64,000 nt of DNA from Cryptomeria japonica (lineage: Eukaryota; Streptophyta; Pinopsida; Cupressales; Cupressaceae): positions 190,552,270 through 190,616,269 of the forward strand of contig NC_081415.1 of the NCBI RefSeq assembly GCF_030272615.1. The letters are read 5' to 3'. Of the stretch, positions 25,498-36,976 are shown piece after piece; position 1 is the first letter of the stretch; each line of letters begins with the position of its first letter. The translations under genes and the position numbers were made by a program. The notes below the pieces were generated by a model. The model had not been told where the DNA came from, did no database searches, and was given only the letters and a program-made list of their open reading frames with translations.

Positions 25498-25502
25498 GGT
25501 AG

Positions 25503-26479
25503 AGCAACAGGTTTATTCATAGGTACATATAGAGACAGTGCCACTGACTACAACTAAAAAACCTAAACCTTTGGTAGTTGAAATGTAGACACAAACTGAC
25601 CCTCCAGAGAAAGAGGAAAGCAAAGCTATTACTACCACCGATGGATTACAAATTGTGAAGGTAGTTGGACAATCATCTGGAACCTCCATGACTGAATTTA
25701 GACCAACTAATGTGACAAAGGTATTATTAGATTCAATCAAGAAAATAACAGATTGTAATGCACTAGCATATAAAGCTATTGATGATACCTTACCAATTTT
25801 GAAATTGATAGCACCCAAGTGTAACATAGAGAATAAATATTCTTTAAGCCAATTAGACACATTGTCTAAGTACATAATCGGCAACCTCCTAACAATTGAT
25901 CAAATAATTGAGGAGACCTTCAGAGAGAAAATTAATAAAGAGAAGGAAAAATTCTTTGAGGAAACAGTCAAGAAGAATAAGGAACATATGGATACATTAT
26001 TACCAGTACTAGGAAAGACAAATTTGGACTTCAAGAAATTGTACAGAGATACATGTAAAACAAACATTTTGATAAAAGATATAGATAATAAGATCAGCAA
26101 AGTACAAAAGGAAATTAATGATATTGCTGACAATTTAATAGGTTCATCAGATTCAATATCGATAGTAGAACAAGAAATTACCGGATTTGAAGAGAAAATA
26201 GAAAAACTTGAAAAAGAAAAGGAAAGGTTAAAATTTAAGGCAAAGGAACTAAAGTGCAGACTAGGTCCTAAACTAGATATCCTCACCTCTTTGAGAAAAG
26301 AGATTTCTAAGGCTCTTGTTCCAGGACTTAAGACACCGGAAGAGAAAATGTACTTACTCACTAGTACCATCCAGAGGACTAAAGCAGCACTAAAGGACAC
26401 TGAAAGATTCTACAACAGTATGAATGTTGCTTTAGCAAAGTTATATCAGATTGTAACCCACCGGTTACTGGGATCATGA
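25503..26479 (+). pseudogene. N2 ORF2, C-terminal helical part
   Basis: An open stretch from about 25655 to the stop at 26477-26479 encodes a charged, helical, coiled-coil-rich tail. Landmarks are DSIKKITDCNALAYKAIDD, YRDTCKTNILIKDIDNKISKV and LRKEISKALVPG. The same order is seen in N1 (41241-41858) and N3 (39372-40247). The ATG at 25655 is internal, not the gene start; the reading continues from upstream of S2. A stop at 25586 breaks that link. Confidence 0.75.
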
Positions 26480-26747
26480 CAAAAACTACACTCAATTGAC
26501 ATTGAATGACAACCTTTGTCATTGATGCCAAAGGGGCAGTAGTAGAGGATGAGAAAAAGGAATAAGGAGAAGAAAAAATGTATGATAGAAGAGATCATAT
26601 GCTGAGGGGGAGCACACATTTTTGGAGAAGACAATTTTGGTAACACAGTTTTGATAGTTTTGGTAAGACAGTTTTGGATAACACTTTTTGAATATACTTT
26701 TTGGCTTTTTTCTCATGAGTGTTGCCATCAATGCCAAAGGGGGAGAT
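26480..26747 (+). other. 3' untranslated region of N2 with multiple PPT-like tracts
   Basis: Tracts CCAAAGGGGCAGTAG (26528), CTGAGGGGGAGCAC (26600) and the terminal CCAAAGGGGGAGATTG (26734) occur between ORF2 and the LTR. Serial PPT-like tracts are a known Sirevirus-type feature. Confidence 0.75.
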
Positions 26748-27523
26748 TGCTGGAAAATGCACACTCCAATGAGAAATTGTAGGTGATTGACAGTATTTTC
26801 ATTGATGGCAACCTTACAATCCTATGACACTGGCAGACTCTACACCGGCATACAGTTCACTGGCAGCGAAAAGATGATTACCGGCACCCTGGGCAATAGG
26901 ATTTTGTTTATTACATAATGCATTCTATTGTAATATCTTTTTGTAAGCCAACATGGCATATTGTAATAAGGCTCATATATAAGTATGAGATCTTGTTGAA
27001 AATTTAAGATAGGTAATAGGGAATATGCATAGATGGATATTATGTGCGAATATTGAGGCAGATTTTGGAGTAAGGTTAATGATTATTAAAAGAGCATAAA
27101 CCAGTACTGGATCTAGCATAGCAGATGTTTTTATAGTAGTACATCATATTGGATTTCTATAATTCACTTTTGTAAGTCAGTGAGACTTCATTTTGTAATT
27201 GAGTAGTGAGCTCTAGGTAGTTGGCCTTCCTGCATGTGCAGGCCCCTATTGTATTAGTAATATTCACTTATTGTCCAGTAAGCAAATATTGTGGGTCACA
27301 AATCCCACCGAGGTTTTTCCCACATCGGGTTTCCTCATTAAAAATATTGTGTTATGGTGTGCTTTCTATGTTGTGTTTATTGTTCTTATTTACTGCATTA
27401 ATTCTGGTTTACCGGTACACTATTTTGGAATGCAATTCATTTAATAAGTTCAAAAAATCCATTAACCGGTTAGATACTGATTCACCCCCCGCCCCCCTCC
27501 TAGTATCTTTGGGAATCCTAACA
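26748..27523 (+). repeat. 3' LTR of N2 (776 bp)
   Basis: It starts TGCTGGAAAATGC (TGT changed to TGC) and ends CCTAACA. It pairs with 19730-20529. Confidence 0.9.
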
Positions 27524-28086
27524 ACATGAAAGGAAGATACCACTGATGTATCTACTGAGCAACCAACAATTGATGACACTGAAAAATCTGTTGAGATATC
27601 GCCAGTAGATAATTTAGAGGTAAACACAGAGAAACCGCTAGAAAACCTAGAGTCATAATTAGAGAAACTGGCAGTGGAAAGCTCTAAGAAATAAACTGAG
27701 GTACACACAAGGAAATCAGAAGAGAAGAAGGATGAGGTAAAGGTTTAGACAAAGACTGTGCCATTGGAATTAGCTGAGAAACCAAAACCCTTGCTTGTAG
27801 AAATACAAACTCAAACTGACCTACTAGAGGTCACCATAAGCAAAGAGGTTCCTCACACCGGGGGATTACAAATTGTTAATGCAGTTGGCCAATCATCCGG
27901 TTCTTCACCAATAGAATTTCAGCCAACCAATGTAATAGAGGTATTGCTTGATTCAATTAAGAAAATAACTAATTGCAATGCACTTGCATATAAGGCAATA
28001 GATGATACCATTCCAGTTTTGAAGATGATTGCGCCCAATTGTAACATAGAAAATAAAGATTCTTTAAGCCAATTAGACACATTGTC
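27524..28086 (+). pseudogene. N1 ORF2, middle fragment
   Basis: This is N1 sequence between N2 and N3. It begins with the target duplication copy ACATG, then a Thr/Glu/Ser-rich linker with stops near 27657, 27693 and 27748, then the start of the helical C-terminal part (LLDSIKKITNCNALAYKAIDD). N3 cuts it at 28087. Confidence 0.75.
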
Positions 28087-28869
28087 TGTTGGCATATGCA
28101 CACTCCAATGAGACATTGTAGGTGATTGAAGGTTTTGTCATTGATGGCAACCTTACAATCCTATGGCACCGGCAAGGCATTACATCGGCATCAATAGATC
28201 ACACTCTACACTGGCACGGGTATAGAGAAAGGAAGCATACCGACACAGAGGCCGATGAGATTTTTGTTATATTATATTTTGTTTATTATTGTAAAAACTT
28301 TGTAAGCCAACTTGGCAAGTTGTAAAATGACTCTTATATATAGGAGAGATCATTGTAGACATTTTGTAAGTGAAGTAAGTGGAAAAAGGAAGATATTAGG
28401 CAGACCTATTATGCAAAATATAGGTTAAAGGTTTTATGTAAAGAACAGAGCAGAAACCAATACTGGATCAGGTATTATAGATGCTATTGTGAAGCAGTAC
28501 AAGATATTGGATTTGTATAATCCATATTGTAAGTCAATGAGACTTCCCATTGAGCAGTGAGCTCTAGGCAGTTGGCCTTCCTGCATGTGCAGGCCCCTCT
28601 TGTAAGTAATATTCTCTTATTGGCTAGTGAGTGAATATTGTGGGTCACAAATCCCACCGAGGTTTTTCCCACACTGGGTTTCCTCGTTAAATCCTTGTGT
28701 CATGGTGTGCTTTTCATGTGGATGCTTTTAATTCTATTTATTGCATTATTTCTTGCATACCCGTATACTGTTATAATATGTTCTAAATGTTTTAAGTTAA
28801 GAAATTCAATCCACTAGTTAGATACTGATTCACCCCCCGCCCCTCTCAGTGTCTATGGGAATCCTAACA
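28087..28869 (+). repeat. 5' LTR of N3 (783 bp)
   Basis: It runs from TGTTGGCATATGC to CCTAACA and pairs with 40447-41240. The TATA box is at 28335-28342. PBS TGGTATCAAAGC follows at 28872-28883. Confidence 0.92.
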
Positions 28870-28940
28870 ATTGGTATCAAAGCCTGGTCCTCTATTTTTA
28901 GAAGCCTAATAGCTTGAGGAAGATCTTGACACCGGTAGAG

Positions 28941-30122
28941 ATGGAAAATTTGATGAAGCAACTTGGAGCAGCTCTCTCAGACTATGATATAGAGAAATTG
29001 ACAAATATCAAACTAGAAGATGATCTAAAAGCAGCTCAGGATATCATTCAAGCACTTCAAGATAATCTTAGTATTGCATGAAACAAGAGAAGATAACTTT
29101 GTGAAAAAATGCAAAATGAGAATGATGAAAAGGAATCACTTAATGATATGATAAGCAAGCTAAAACTGGAGAACATAACAATAAAGAATGAGATGCAGGA
29201 TATGGCTATGAGATTTTGTAAAGAAATTGAAGATAGGAAGAAGAATGAAGAAGAATTGACCAGAAGACTAAGTGATGTAGCAAATGAGAATACAAGACTT
29301 AGCTATGAAAATGATTTATTGAAGACAGATCTGATGCACATTCAGAATGACTCCAATGAACTGATGAGGCAGAAAGAAGTCTTAGAAAGAGAGCTAAAAA
29401 CTGCAAATCAACATAAAGAAAAATTCAAGAAAAGCTCAGAGGAACTTGGTAACTTGCTGAAGAATCAAAAACCTAAAGGTGACACTTCTAGAATTGGCTT
29501 TGAAGCTAGTGAAAGCTCCGATGCTGCAAACACATAGGATCACATCAAACCGGTAAGGTAGCCTAATGCTTATAAATTCAATGGAAAATGCTTTAACTAT
29601 AATAAGTATGGTCATAGAGCAAATGAATGTAGATCTAGAAATTATCAGAATATCAACACACCCACTGGTCAATGTTCAAAATGCAACAAAGTTGGTCACA
29701 ACTCTAAAAATTGTAGAATGAATGTGAGATGTTATGTTTGTGGAAGATTTGGACATTTATCTAATCAATGCATAACACAAACCGACATAGGTTATGAGAA
29801 AGCTATTCAGAAGAATAATGTGACTTGTTATGCCTATAACAAGATTGGGCATATTGCAAAATTCTGTAGAAGTAAAGGATCACCGGCAGACAACAAAAGT
29901 TCTAGCCTGAAAGGTAAAGAAAAAGTTGAAGAGGTTAAGCAAGAATTCTCAAAACAATGGATTAGAAAAGCTGATCTAAATGTTGGGAATACTCCTCCAC
30001 CGGTAGAACCAATCAATGCTTCACCGGCAAGACAGAGTGATGCTTCACCGGTAGGACAGAGTGATGCTTCACCAACAGGACAAAGTAGTGCTCTACTGGC
30101 AGGAAGTTCTTCATCGAATTGA
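28941..30122 (+). pseudogene. N3 gag: coiled-coil plus four CCHC knuckles (broken)
   Basis: The start MENLMKQLG is at 28941. The coiled coil spans about 28941-29480; a stop near 29079 and stops near 29535 and 29560 break it. Knuckle 1 has lost its second Cys (CFNYNKYGHRANEC). CSKCNKVGHNSKNC and CYVCGRFGHLSNQC are intact; knuckle 4 has lost its second Cys (CYAYNKIGHIAKFC). The tail carries a short repeat (SPARQSDASPVGQSDASPTGQ). The stop at 30120-30122 matches the other copies. Confidence 0.85.
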
Positions 30123-30428
30123 AGAAAATTTCCTTGAGGGTTTGGAAATCTAAAGACACATGTGGTATTATTCCCTCAATTAGAGATGAGAAGTTGGAAA
30201 TTACTTCATTATCGGCAGACAATGTTAAGTGAATACTTAACCGACATGCATTAAATGTGGTAGATGGCAAATAAACACTATAAAATTTTGGTTTTGGCTC
30301 TATTTCATTTCACCATGATTTCAAACATTTGTAGAGTGCGAAATTTGCAGAACTAAGGAATTGAAAGCAAGGAGGTGAAGCACTTCAAGCAATCAATCCA
30401 TCCAAGACAGAAAAAGGTATTTATCATC
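30123..30428 (+). promoter_or_regulatory. gag-ORF2 spacer of N3, candidate internal promoter
   Basis: TATAAAA at 30279-30285 lies 150 nt upstream of the ORF2 ATG, and AAGGTATTTA is at 30414-30423. The spacing is the same as in N1 and N2 although the surrounding bases differ. Confidence 0.5.
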
Positions 30429-32862
30429 ATGACATCCACCTCTGCACTTGAATATATAGAAAACCCTACTGTAGTCGAGGTTATAAAACACCCTAGGCCC
30501 ATATTTCAACTAGTTCTTGAGGTAACAAAGAAAGATGACAATATAGGTGCTTTCTCTCAAATACCAAAATGAGTTGTTTATGCTAAAGACCCCAGAATTT
30601 ACATTCACTGTAACATAGAGGAATTGGGAGATGAAGAGATCAAAACTATGTATAAATATGTCATATGTGATAATTCCGGAAATGTGAAACTGGAACATAA
30701 AATCATTGAAACCCTAGGATTTATTGAAATCCTCTACATTCCTGAATTTCCCAAGGATGTGATTAGGATAGTCTTAAGCAACGTACATGGTGAATTTTTC
30801 TGGTTAGATGCAATTCACAAAATCACCAAGGAAGTTGTGAAAGTTGTCACAGGGTTACTGTCCATCAGTAAAAGGCCAAACAAAACCAAGAAGGTCTCAA
30901 ATGACCTAGTTACTAAGCTAACTGGTGCTACATCTAATAAAAGGTCCTTAAGAGTCAATGATGTAACTGACACCAATGTAAGGTTTATCAGCATGATATT
31001 AGGGTATAAGGCAACTCATGCAAATAGACTTAATTCAATTTCAATTTTATGCATTAAGAGTGCTTATGACATGATCACAGATAATGTAAAGATTGATATA
31101 TGTGAGTGGTTGAAGGATGAGTTAATTGACAACTTAGGCAAGATTAAGAAGGATAAGAAAGGAACTTTTAGGTTTGGAAATCTTCTAGTATGTTTGATGC
31201 TACATATAACCAAATAGGTTCCTGGTATAGGCTATAAAGTACTTGGATTTGATATACCGATAGGAAAACAATTGACAGAACTATTCAACAATATGGGAGA
31301 AGATAAGGAAAACAATATCCATGATTATTTTCAAGCACTTAAGGCCAAAATGAAGAAGAGAATTAGATTATCACAAAATATTATTGACAAATACAAGGAT
31401 GATATATGTTTTGTAATAAAAAAGGATGAGATTTGGATGAAGCAGTCATCCCAAGAACAATCTAGGTAACAGAGATGGGCTATGAGACAGATGATTATAT
31501 AATTAAGATTTATGCTAAAGAACTTCTAGAAGCTCCAAACGAACCAAAGGAAGAAGTATTTGGTAGTGCTAAGACCATAGAAAAACAAATACAATCTAAG
31601 AAGAGAGTGAAAAAGGTTGAGGCAGTTGTGAGAAGAGGCTCTACATAGGCAAAAGCTATTAAAGAAGATGTGTTAAAGCAAACCGGTATCACTGAGGATG
31701 AGCTAGGAACTCTATAGCCTGAGACTCATCTATCACCGGTAGGCACTTCTTCGGAGAGTGACATGCCTACAGCTTTCAAAAGAGTTGTAAGGAAAAGAGA
31801 TCCTTCACCAACAACCACACCCTCACCTAGGAGGACAAGAAAAAAACAATAAGAAATGAGATCTCTGGTTAAAAAGACTACACCAAAGAAGAAACTGACA
31901 CCCAAGAAGAAGAAGAGAACAAAACAAAATTTGGCTCCTATTGACATACTGTTGAATAAAATTACAGAGGAAGGGAAATTGAAGAATATAGAGAAATTGT
32001 ATGACACTCTAACTGCAGATGAAAAAGAACAAGTAGAAAATAGTGTTATATTGCATATGGACATGTATAAGAAATTTTTGATGGAAGTTGTAGATGAAGT
32101 ACCAAATGAACTGTTCAAAAAATTGGAAGCAAGAAGACAAGTTGTTATAGAGCTTGATAAGAAAATCAAAATTGAAAAGTTACTAGCTGTTTATCTAGTT
32201 AACTTACCTAAAGAAATTGATGATTTAATTGTTGAAGCCAACTGGTCAGTATTCTCTACTGCACACTGACACATTGCATTAATGGTTGGAAGAGTCAATG
32301 AGGTGACTGAAGAAACAAAAAATGCATGGGATATATTCCTAGTTGAGAAAGAAAAACAAGAAGAATACAGGAACCCCAAACCAATAAAGGTATATCAGAA
32401 AGAAAGAGACAAAGGAAAAGGAAAGGTTGGTGGACCTTCGAGTATCAAAGTAAAAGACAACTTACCCCTACCTCCTTTTACATCACTGGTAACAACAACT
32501 ACAGAAGATCAACCGACAGTTGAAAGTATGGATGTCGAGGATGTCAATCCTAATCCTAAAGTCTTATACATAGTAGATGTTGATACACAAAAGATCAACA
32601 TTATGGTAGACAAAGATACAACTGGGAAGACTGAAATGGCTAGTGAGCCACCGGTAGCTGAGAAAACTGATAACTCACAAGAGAAACTGACAGATGACAA
32701 AGAGCAACAAACAAAAACTCAGACTGAGACAATACAACAAACAAAGCAACAAGAAGAGCAACAACAATAGGAACAGGCTCCGGAACAGGTATAGGAACAA
32801 AGTCATGAGGAAACAGTACAACCAGCAACAGGAGAAGTACACAAACCATTGCTTAAGGAAAT
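30429..32862 (+). pseudogene. N3 ORF2, first part (best preserved N copy)
   Basis: The start MTSTSALEY is at 30429. The globular domain runs to about 31450 (NVHGEFFWLDAIHKITKE, FISMILGYKATHANRLN, KIDICEWLKDELIDNL, FRFGNLLVCLML). The Lys/Arg-rich linker is at about 31780-31930. A helical block (31950-32266) ends at TGA 32267-32269, which N1 shares in the same position; the same frame then continues (MVGRVNEVTEE) into a Gln/Thr/Glu-rich linker. Private stops occur near 30570, 31215, 31646, 31716, 31851, 32768 and 32791, with a frameshift near 31437. B1 cuts at 32863. No enzymatic motif is recognised. Confidence 0.78.
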
Positions 32863-32882
32863 TGTAAAGTGGAAAAATCGAA
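32863..32882 (-). repeat. Remnant of the B1 3' LTR
   Basis: On the minus strand it corresponds to the final 20 bases of the B LTR (ending CTTTACA). It is fused directly to the sequence that in B2 lies about 80 bp before the 3' LTR. About 1.24 kb including the PPT is gone. Confidence 0.8.
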
Positions 32883-33548
32883 CCACGTCAAGGAGGCAAG
32901 ATACACCAAGCCCCCAGTGGACTAAGGATCTTACGACTTCGATTGACAAAATAAAAAGGAAGATCACGAGGGAGAACCATGACTATCAGTAGTAAGGTTC
33001 CCTCACTATGAGTCATGCAAGAAAGATATCAAAAATTTTCAAGGCAAAGCTAAATTTGTCAAGAAATTTTCAAGTATCCTGAAAAGATATGGACGGGATG
33101 TATGCCCCCCTACGTTAAAGCGATCGCACATGCCTCACCGGGGGTGATTGCTTTAAGGTAGTGATACATATAAGAAATGAGAAAGGAGCACGTTATCACA
33201 AGGATTTAGCCCCCAAGTGTGAGATACACCCAAGGATAATAGACACAAAACACAAAGCACAAGGTGACTTCACTTTCCTCGGGGTCAGTATGTTGTATAA
33301 TAATTCATGTATATCATATGTATGTATGCATAATTGTTCTTCATTCCCTAATCAAGGAAGGTCACCTAGAAAAAGGGAACACATGTGTCTTTTGAGTCAA
33401 CATGAGAGAGACCAAAAGAGATCTCAATGTTTTGCATCGTCCTCAAGTAGACAACACTAAGGACAATGAATAGAAGAATGAGAATAACACATAGAAGAAG
33501 TAAAAAAAGAGATCAAGAGAGGAGGAGAGAGTCTGCTATGCTAATGAA
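32883..33548 (-). other. 3' untranslated region of B1
   Basis: It matches 51184-51845 of B2 in reverse orientation. No ORF has support in both copies. Confidence 0.7.
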
Positions 33549-36500
33549 CTAGTCTAGCACGTCATCTACCCCCCGATCTTACTGATCAATATTTTGGGAA
33601 GGCAGGAAACACGCTAGAGGAGGAACATCCAACACAGCAGATGGAGCTATCACAAGATCCAAAAAAGGGCTATGTTCATATCCCAAGCCACGTTGTTCTT
33701 ATCTAGGAGCTAGGATAAGTGCTTTAGAAAATTCGTGAGATAAATGGTTATCAACATCAACATATTCATACTCACTATCAAAATGAATAGGAGTAACATT
33801 TTCATCATAAATAACATTTTATCTATATCATCATCAAGATTAATAAAAATAGGATCTTTAACTCGCACCGGATCAAGACCATCATGCATCTTATGTTTAG
33901 GAGATTTTGGCTCAATCGTCAGCTGAGGAGAAAATGGAATAATACTGGCTGAAGGTGTTTTTGGGGATTGCAAAGTTTGAGCTCTAAGACGATGCTTTCG
34001 TCGGCATTCACGTGCAGAACGATTTCGTCTAGTCTTAGTAGGAAGTTGCGAAGATTGAGGAGGAGGAATGTTCTCATCCTTATCACTTGGGTGTTTAGGT
34101 TGTGGTCTCATAGGTTGAACAATAGGAGAAGAGGAAGGTCTCTTCTCTCCATAAGAGGAAGGAGGAGGAACTACTCCATATAAGGGAGGAATACTCGGTT
34201 TAGGAAGGAGACCAAGTCCATCATGATGAGGAGGTATAGGTCTAGTTTTAGGAAGTTTATTAGATATAGGCATAGTCACATTCATAGGGATAGGTTGGGA
34301 ATCTTCTTGAGGAAGGACATTAGTTTTATCTTTCAAGGGAAGAACTTCCTTCTCAAGAACGATAGGAATGTCAAGCTTAGGTGTTCTAGGTTCACTTAGA
34401 GATAGGATCATGTCTTTTTTCCACTTTTGATAAGATTTGAAAAGATGATCACTTCGTGGAGGAAGAGATTGGAATTGTTTAGGCCAAAAGTAATCAATAG
34501 GAACGCTAGAGGTTCTTTCAGCTGGTTTAAAGAGACTATGATTGGCAATAATAACTTCACCATTATGGGGAAATTCCAAACACTTATGAATAGGAGAAGC
34601 AATAGCTTTCATGGAAGACAGCCAAGGATAGCCTAGCTTCACATGAAATTGTTCGGATGATGGAATAATAGCAAAGTCCACATCAAGGGATTTGTTATGG
34701 ACATCAATAGGTAATGTAATAGAACCAATTGCAGGAGAAGAAAATGCATCAAATAGTTTCAAAACCACATTTGTTTCATCATAGATCACTTGATTCAATT
34801 GCAAAGTAAAAAGAAATTCTTCAGTAATGATATTAAGCATACAAGAAGGATCAATAAGCACCCCACGGCAAGGTGTATTCTTGACTTTTGCAACTATATA
34901 TAAAGGACCATCAGGTGCCCTGATAGTTTCATTGGAATCAAATGTGATGGAAGGTTCTTTAGGGATTTTCTGCTGCTCTACAAAGTTAATCACATTTGGA
35001 GTCATGGACACAAGATCATCACGTGAGACAGAGGAATCAGTAGTATCAATCGCATTAGAGGTATGAGAAGGCAATGGATCAGTAAAAATATTAAGATTTT
35101 GGTTAGGAGGAGCCACAGATGTGTTGCCTTTATCATTCACACTAGAAACAGAGATAACATTATTATCAATCAAATCTTGAATTTTACCCTTTAAAGCAAA
35201 ACATTTTTCAGTATCATGCCCAGGTTGACGATGAAATTGACAAAAAGATTTGTTATCAAAATAGGGTGAATTAATCTTTGCAGGATCTATTTGCCTTATA
35301 GGAGGAAGAGTAAGCACATTTTGTTCCAATAACTTATTCATAATACTATGCAATGATTCATTCAAAGGAGTAAACTTTCTTTCTTTCTTGAAAAACTTAG
35401 AAATAGGAGGCACACCTGATGCTGCATTCACATTTTTGTTGATGATGTTTTCATTGAATTTAATGGACTCTCTATTCGGTTTAAACTTCCCAAATGGTTG
35501 TTGACTACTATCACCCTTATCACTCGGAGCCATAGGATTTGCTTGTTCCATTTGGCTCACAGTCAATTGATAATTGTGAAGAGTTGCGCACAACTGTTGG
35601 AAAGAAGTAAACTCAGAAAATAGAAGTATTTCTCTAATATCTTTTTGTAAATTAGAAATAAAGATTCTTTGAATGTCATTGTCAGGCACTCGAAAATAAA
35701 TTTGAGCATACAAATGCTTATATCTACCAATGAAATCAGTCACTTTTTCTTTAACACCTTGTTTACAATGCATTAAATCAATCAAAGTAACTTTAGGACT
35801 TATATTGTTTTGAAATTGTTGAAAAAAAGCATTTGCAAGTTGTTCGAAAGAAGTAATAGAATAAGAAGGCAACGAGCAATACCATTGTAGGGCTTTATCT
35901 CTTAATGTTCTAGTAAACAGTTTTGCAAGCAACCTTTGGTCATAAGCAAAATCAGTACATATTGTTTGAAAGGTCTTAGCATGTGTTAGAGGATCACCCT
36001 TACCATTATAAAGCTCCAAATGCGGAATTTCAACATGTTTAGGGGGGATAGCTCGAACAATGTCAAGAGGAAGTGGGCTCGCAACATCAAATGTGGGCAC
36101 ACTAAACTTAGATTGATTCATAGAGGCAATTTGTTGCTGTAAAGAAGAGACAGTTTGTGCAAGATTGTTAATGGTTGCTTTAGTCGAAGAGTTCATATTA
36201 GATGTGTTAGATTGTGATGGAGGTGTTATGTTATTGAAAGAAGGTAGAGAGTAAGGTGGTGGGACACTATGATAGTTAGTCATAGGAGATGATAGGAAAG
36301 GAGGAACACTACAAGGAGGAATGGAAGGGTTAAATGAATTGCCCCATTGTGTCATGTTTATTTGTGGAGATATAAGAGGAACACTCATTGAAGGGATGAA
36401 TGAAGAAGTTGGATTGAATGAAGGAAGAGGGTTGATTGAAGAAGAAGGATTGCCCCCATGACTAGTAATCATAGGAGGAATGTCTTGTATTGAAGTAGTC

Positions 36501-36976
36501 ATTATGTTTGATGTAAAAGTAGGTATACTAGCAATAGGAGTTGTCAAAGGAATAGAATGATTAACTTGAGTAGGAGGTTGTGTATAACCTAAAGTTTCGG
36601 CACAACTTTTCATAGGCATCACATTCAAATCCACAATGTGTGCAATACCACGCAAAATATCAATTCCATTCTTATCACTTTGAACCATACGTTTTAGACC
36701 CTCAATTAATGAAAGAGCTTGACTATCGGGGTATTCCTGAGACATCCATTGTCGAAAATCATCAAACTGGTTATCCAATTTTGAAAGTTGTTCTACAGAA
36801 ACCTCATGGAGAGCTTCTTCATCATTAAGAGGATTAGAGGAATTACCCATGTCCTCGTTAAAAAGGCCATTCAAATTAGGTTCCATCTCCTCGATAATTA
36901 CACCTTGGAAAGACTTAATTCTAAGGCTTCGTCTAACAGGAATAGTGTAAGTAGGACTTATTGTTGTAAAACTCAT
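33549..36976 (-). pseudogene. B1 Gag-protease-like ORF (frameshifted near the C-terminus)
   Basis: It is very similar to the intact B2 protein (47773-51183) over its whole length. The first about 1050 codons are open. A small insertion near 33815, within the Asp-rich stretch, shifts the frame, and the remaining C-terminal part also carries stops. The Gag core (LELYNGKGDPLTH), the CQFH zinc motif and the DPSC protease-like motif are conserved, so the odd active site predates the split of the copies. Confidence 0.88.

Larger units (their letters stand above)
19730..27523 (+). mobile_element. N2: family N element inserted in N1 ORF2
   Basis: LTRs at 19730-20529 and 26748-27523 bound the element. 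Flanks ACAGG (19725-19729) and ACATG (27524-27528) are the target duplication with one mismatch. Without solo LTR S2 it is about 6.3 kb. It has PBS, gag, ORF2 and PPT-like tracts but no pol, and it has lost about 0.5 kb from the middle of ORF2. Confidence 0.92.

Noticed and set aside
25900-26400. 166-codon minus-strand ORF opposite N2 ORF2
   Set aside because: Ser/Phe/Ile-rich shadow of a Lys/Glu-rich coiled-coil coding strand; the same type of shadow occurs opposite every N coiled coil.
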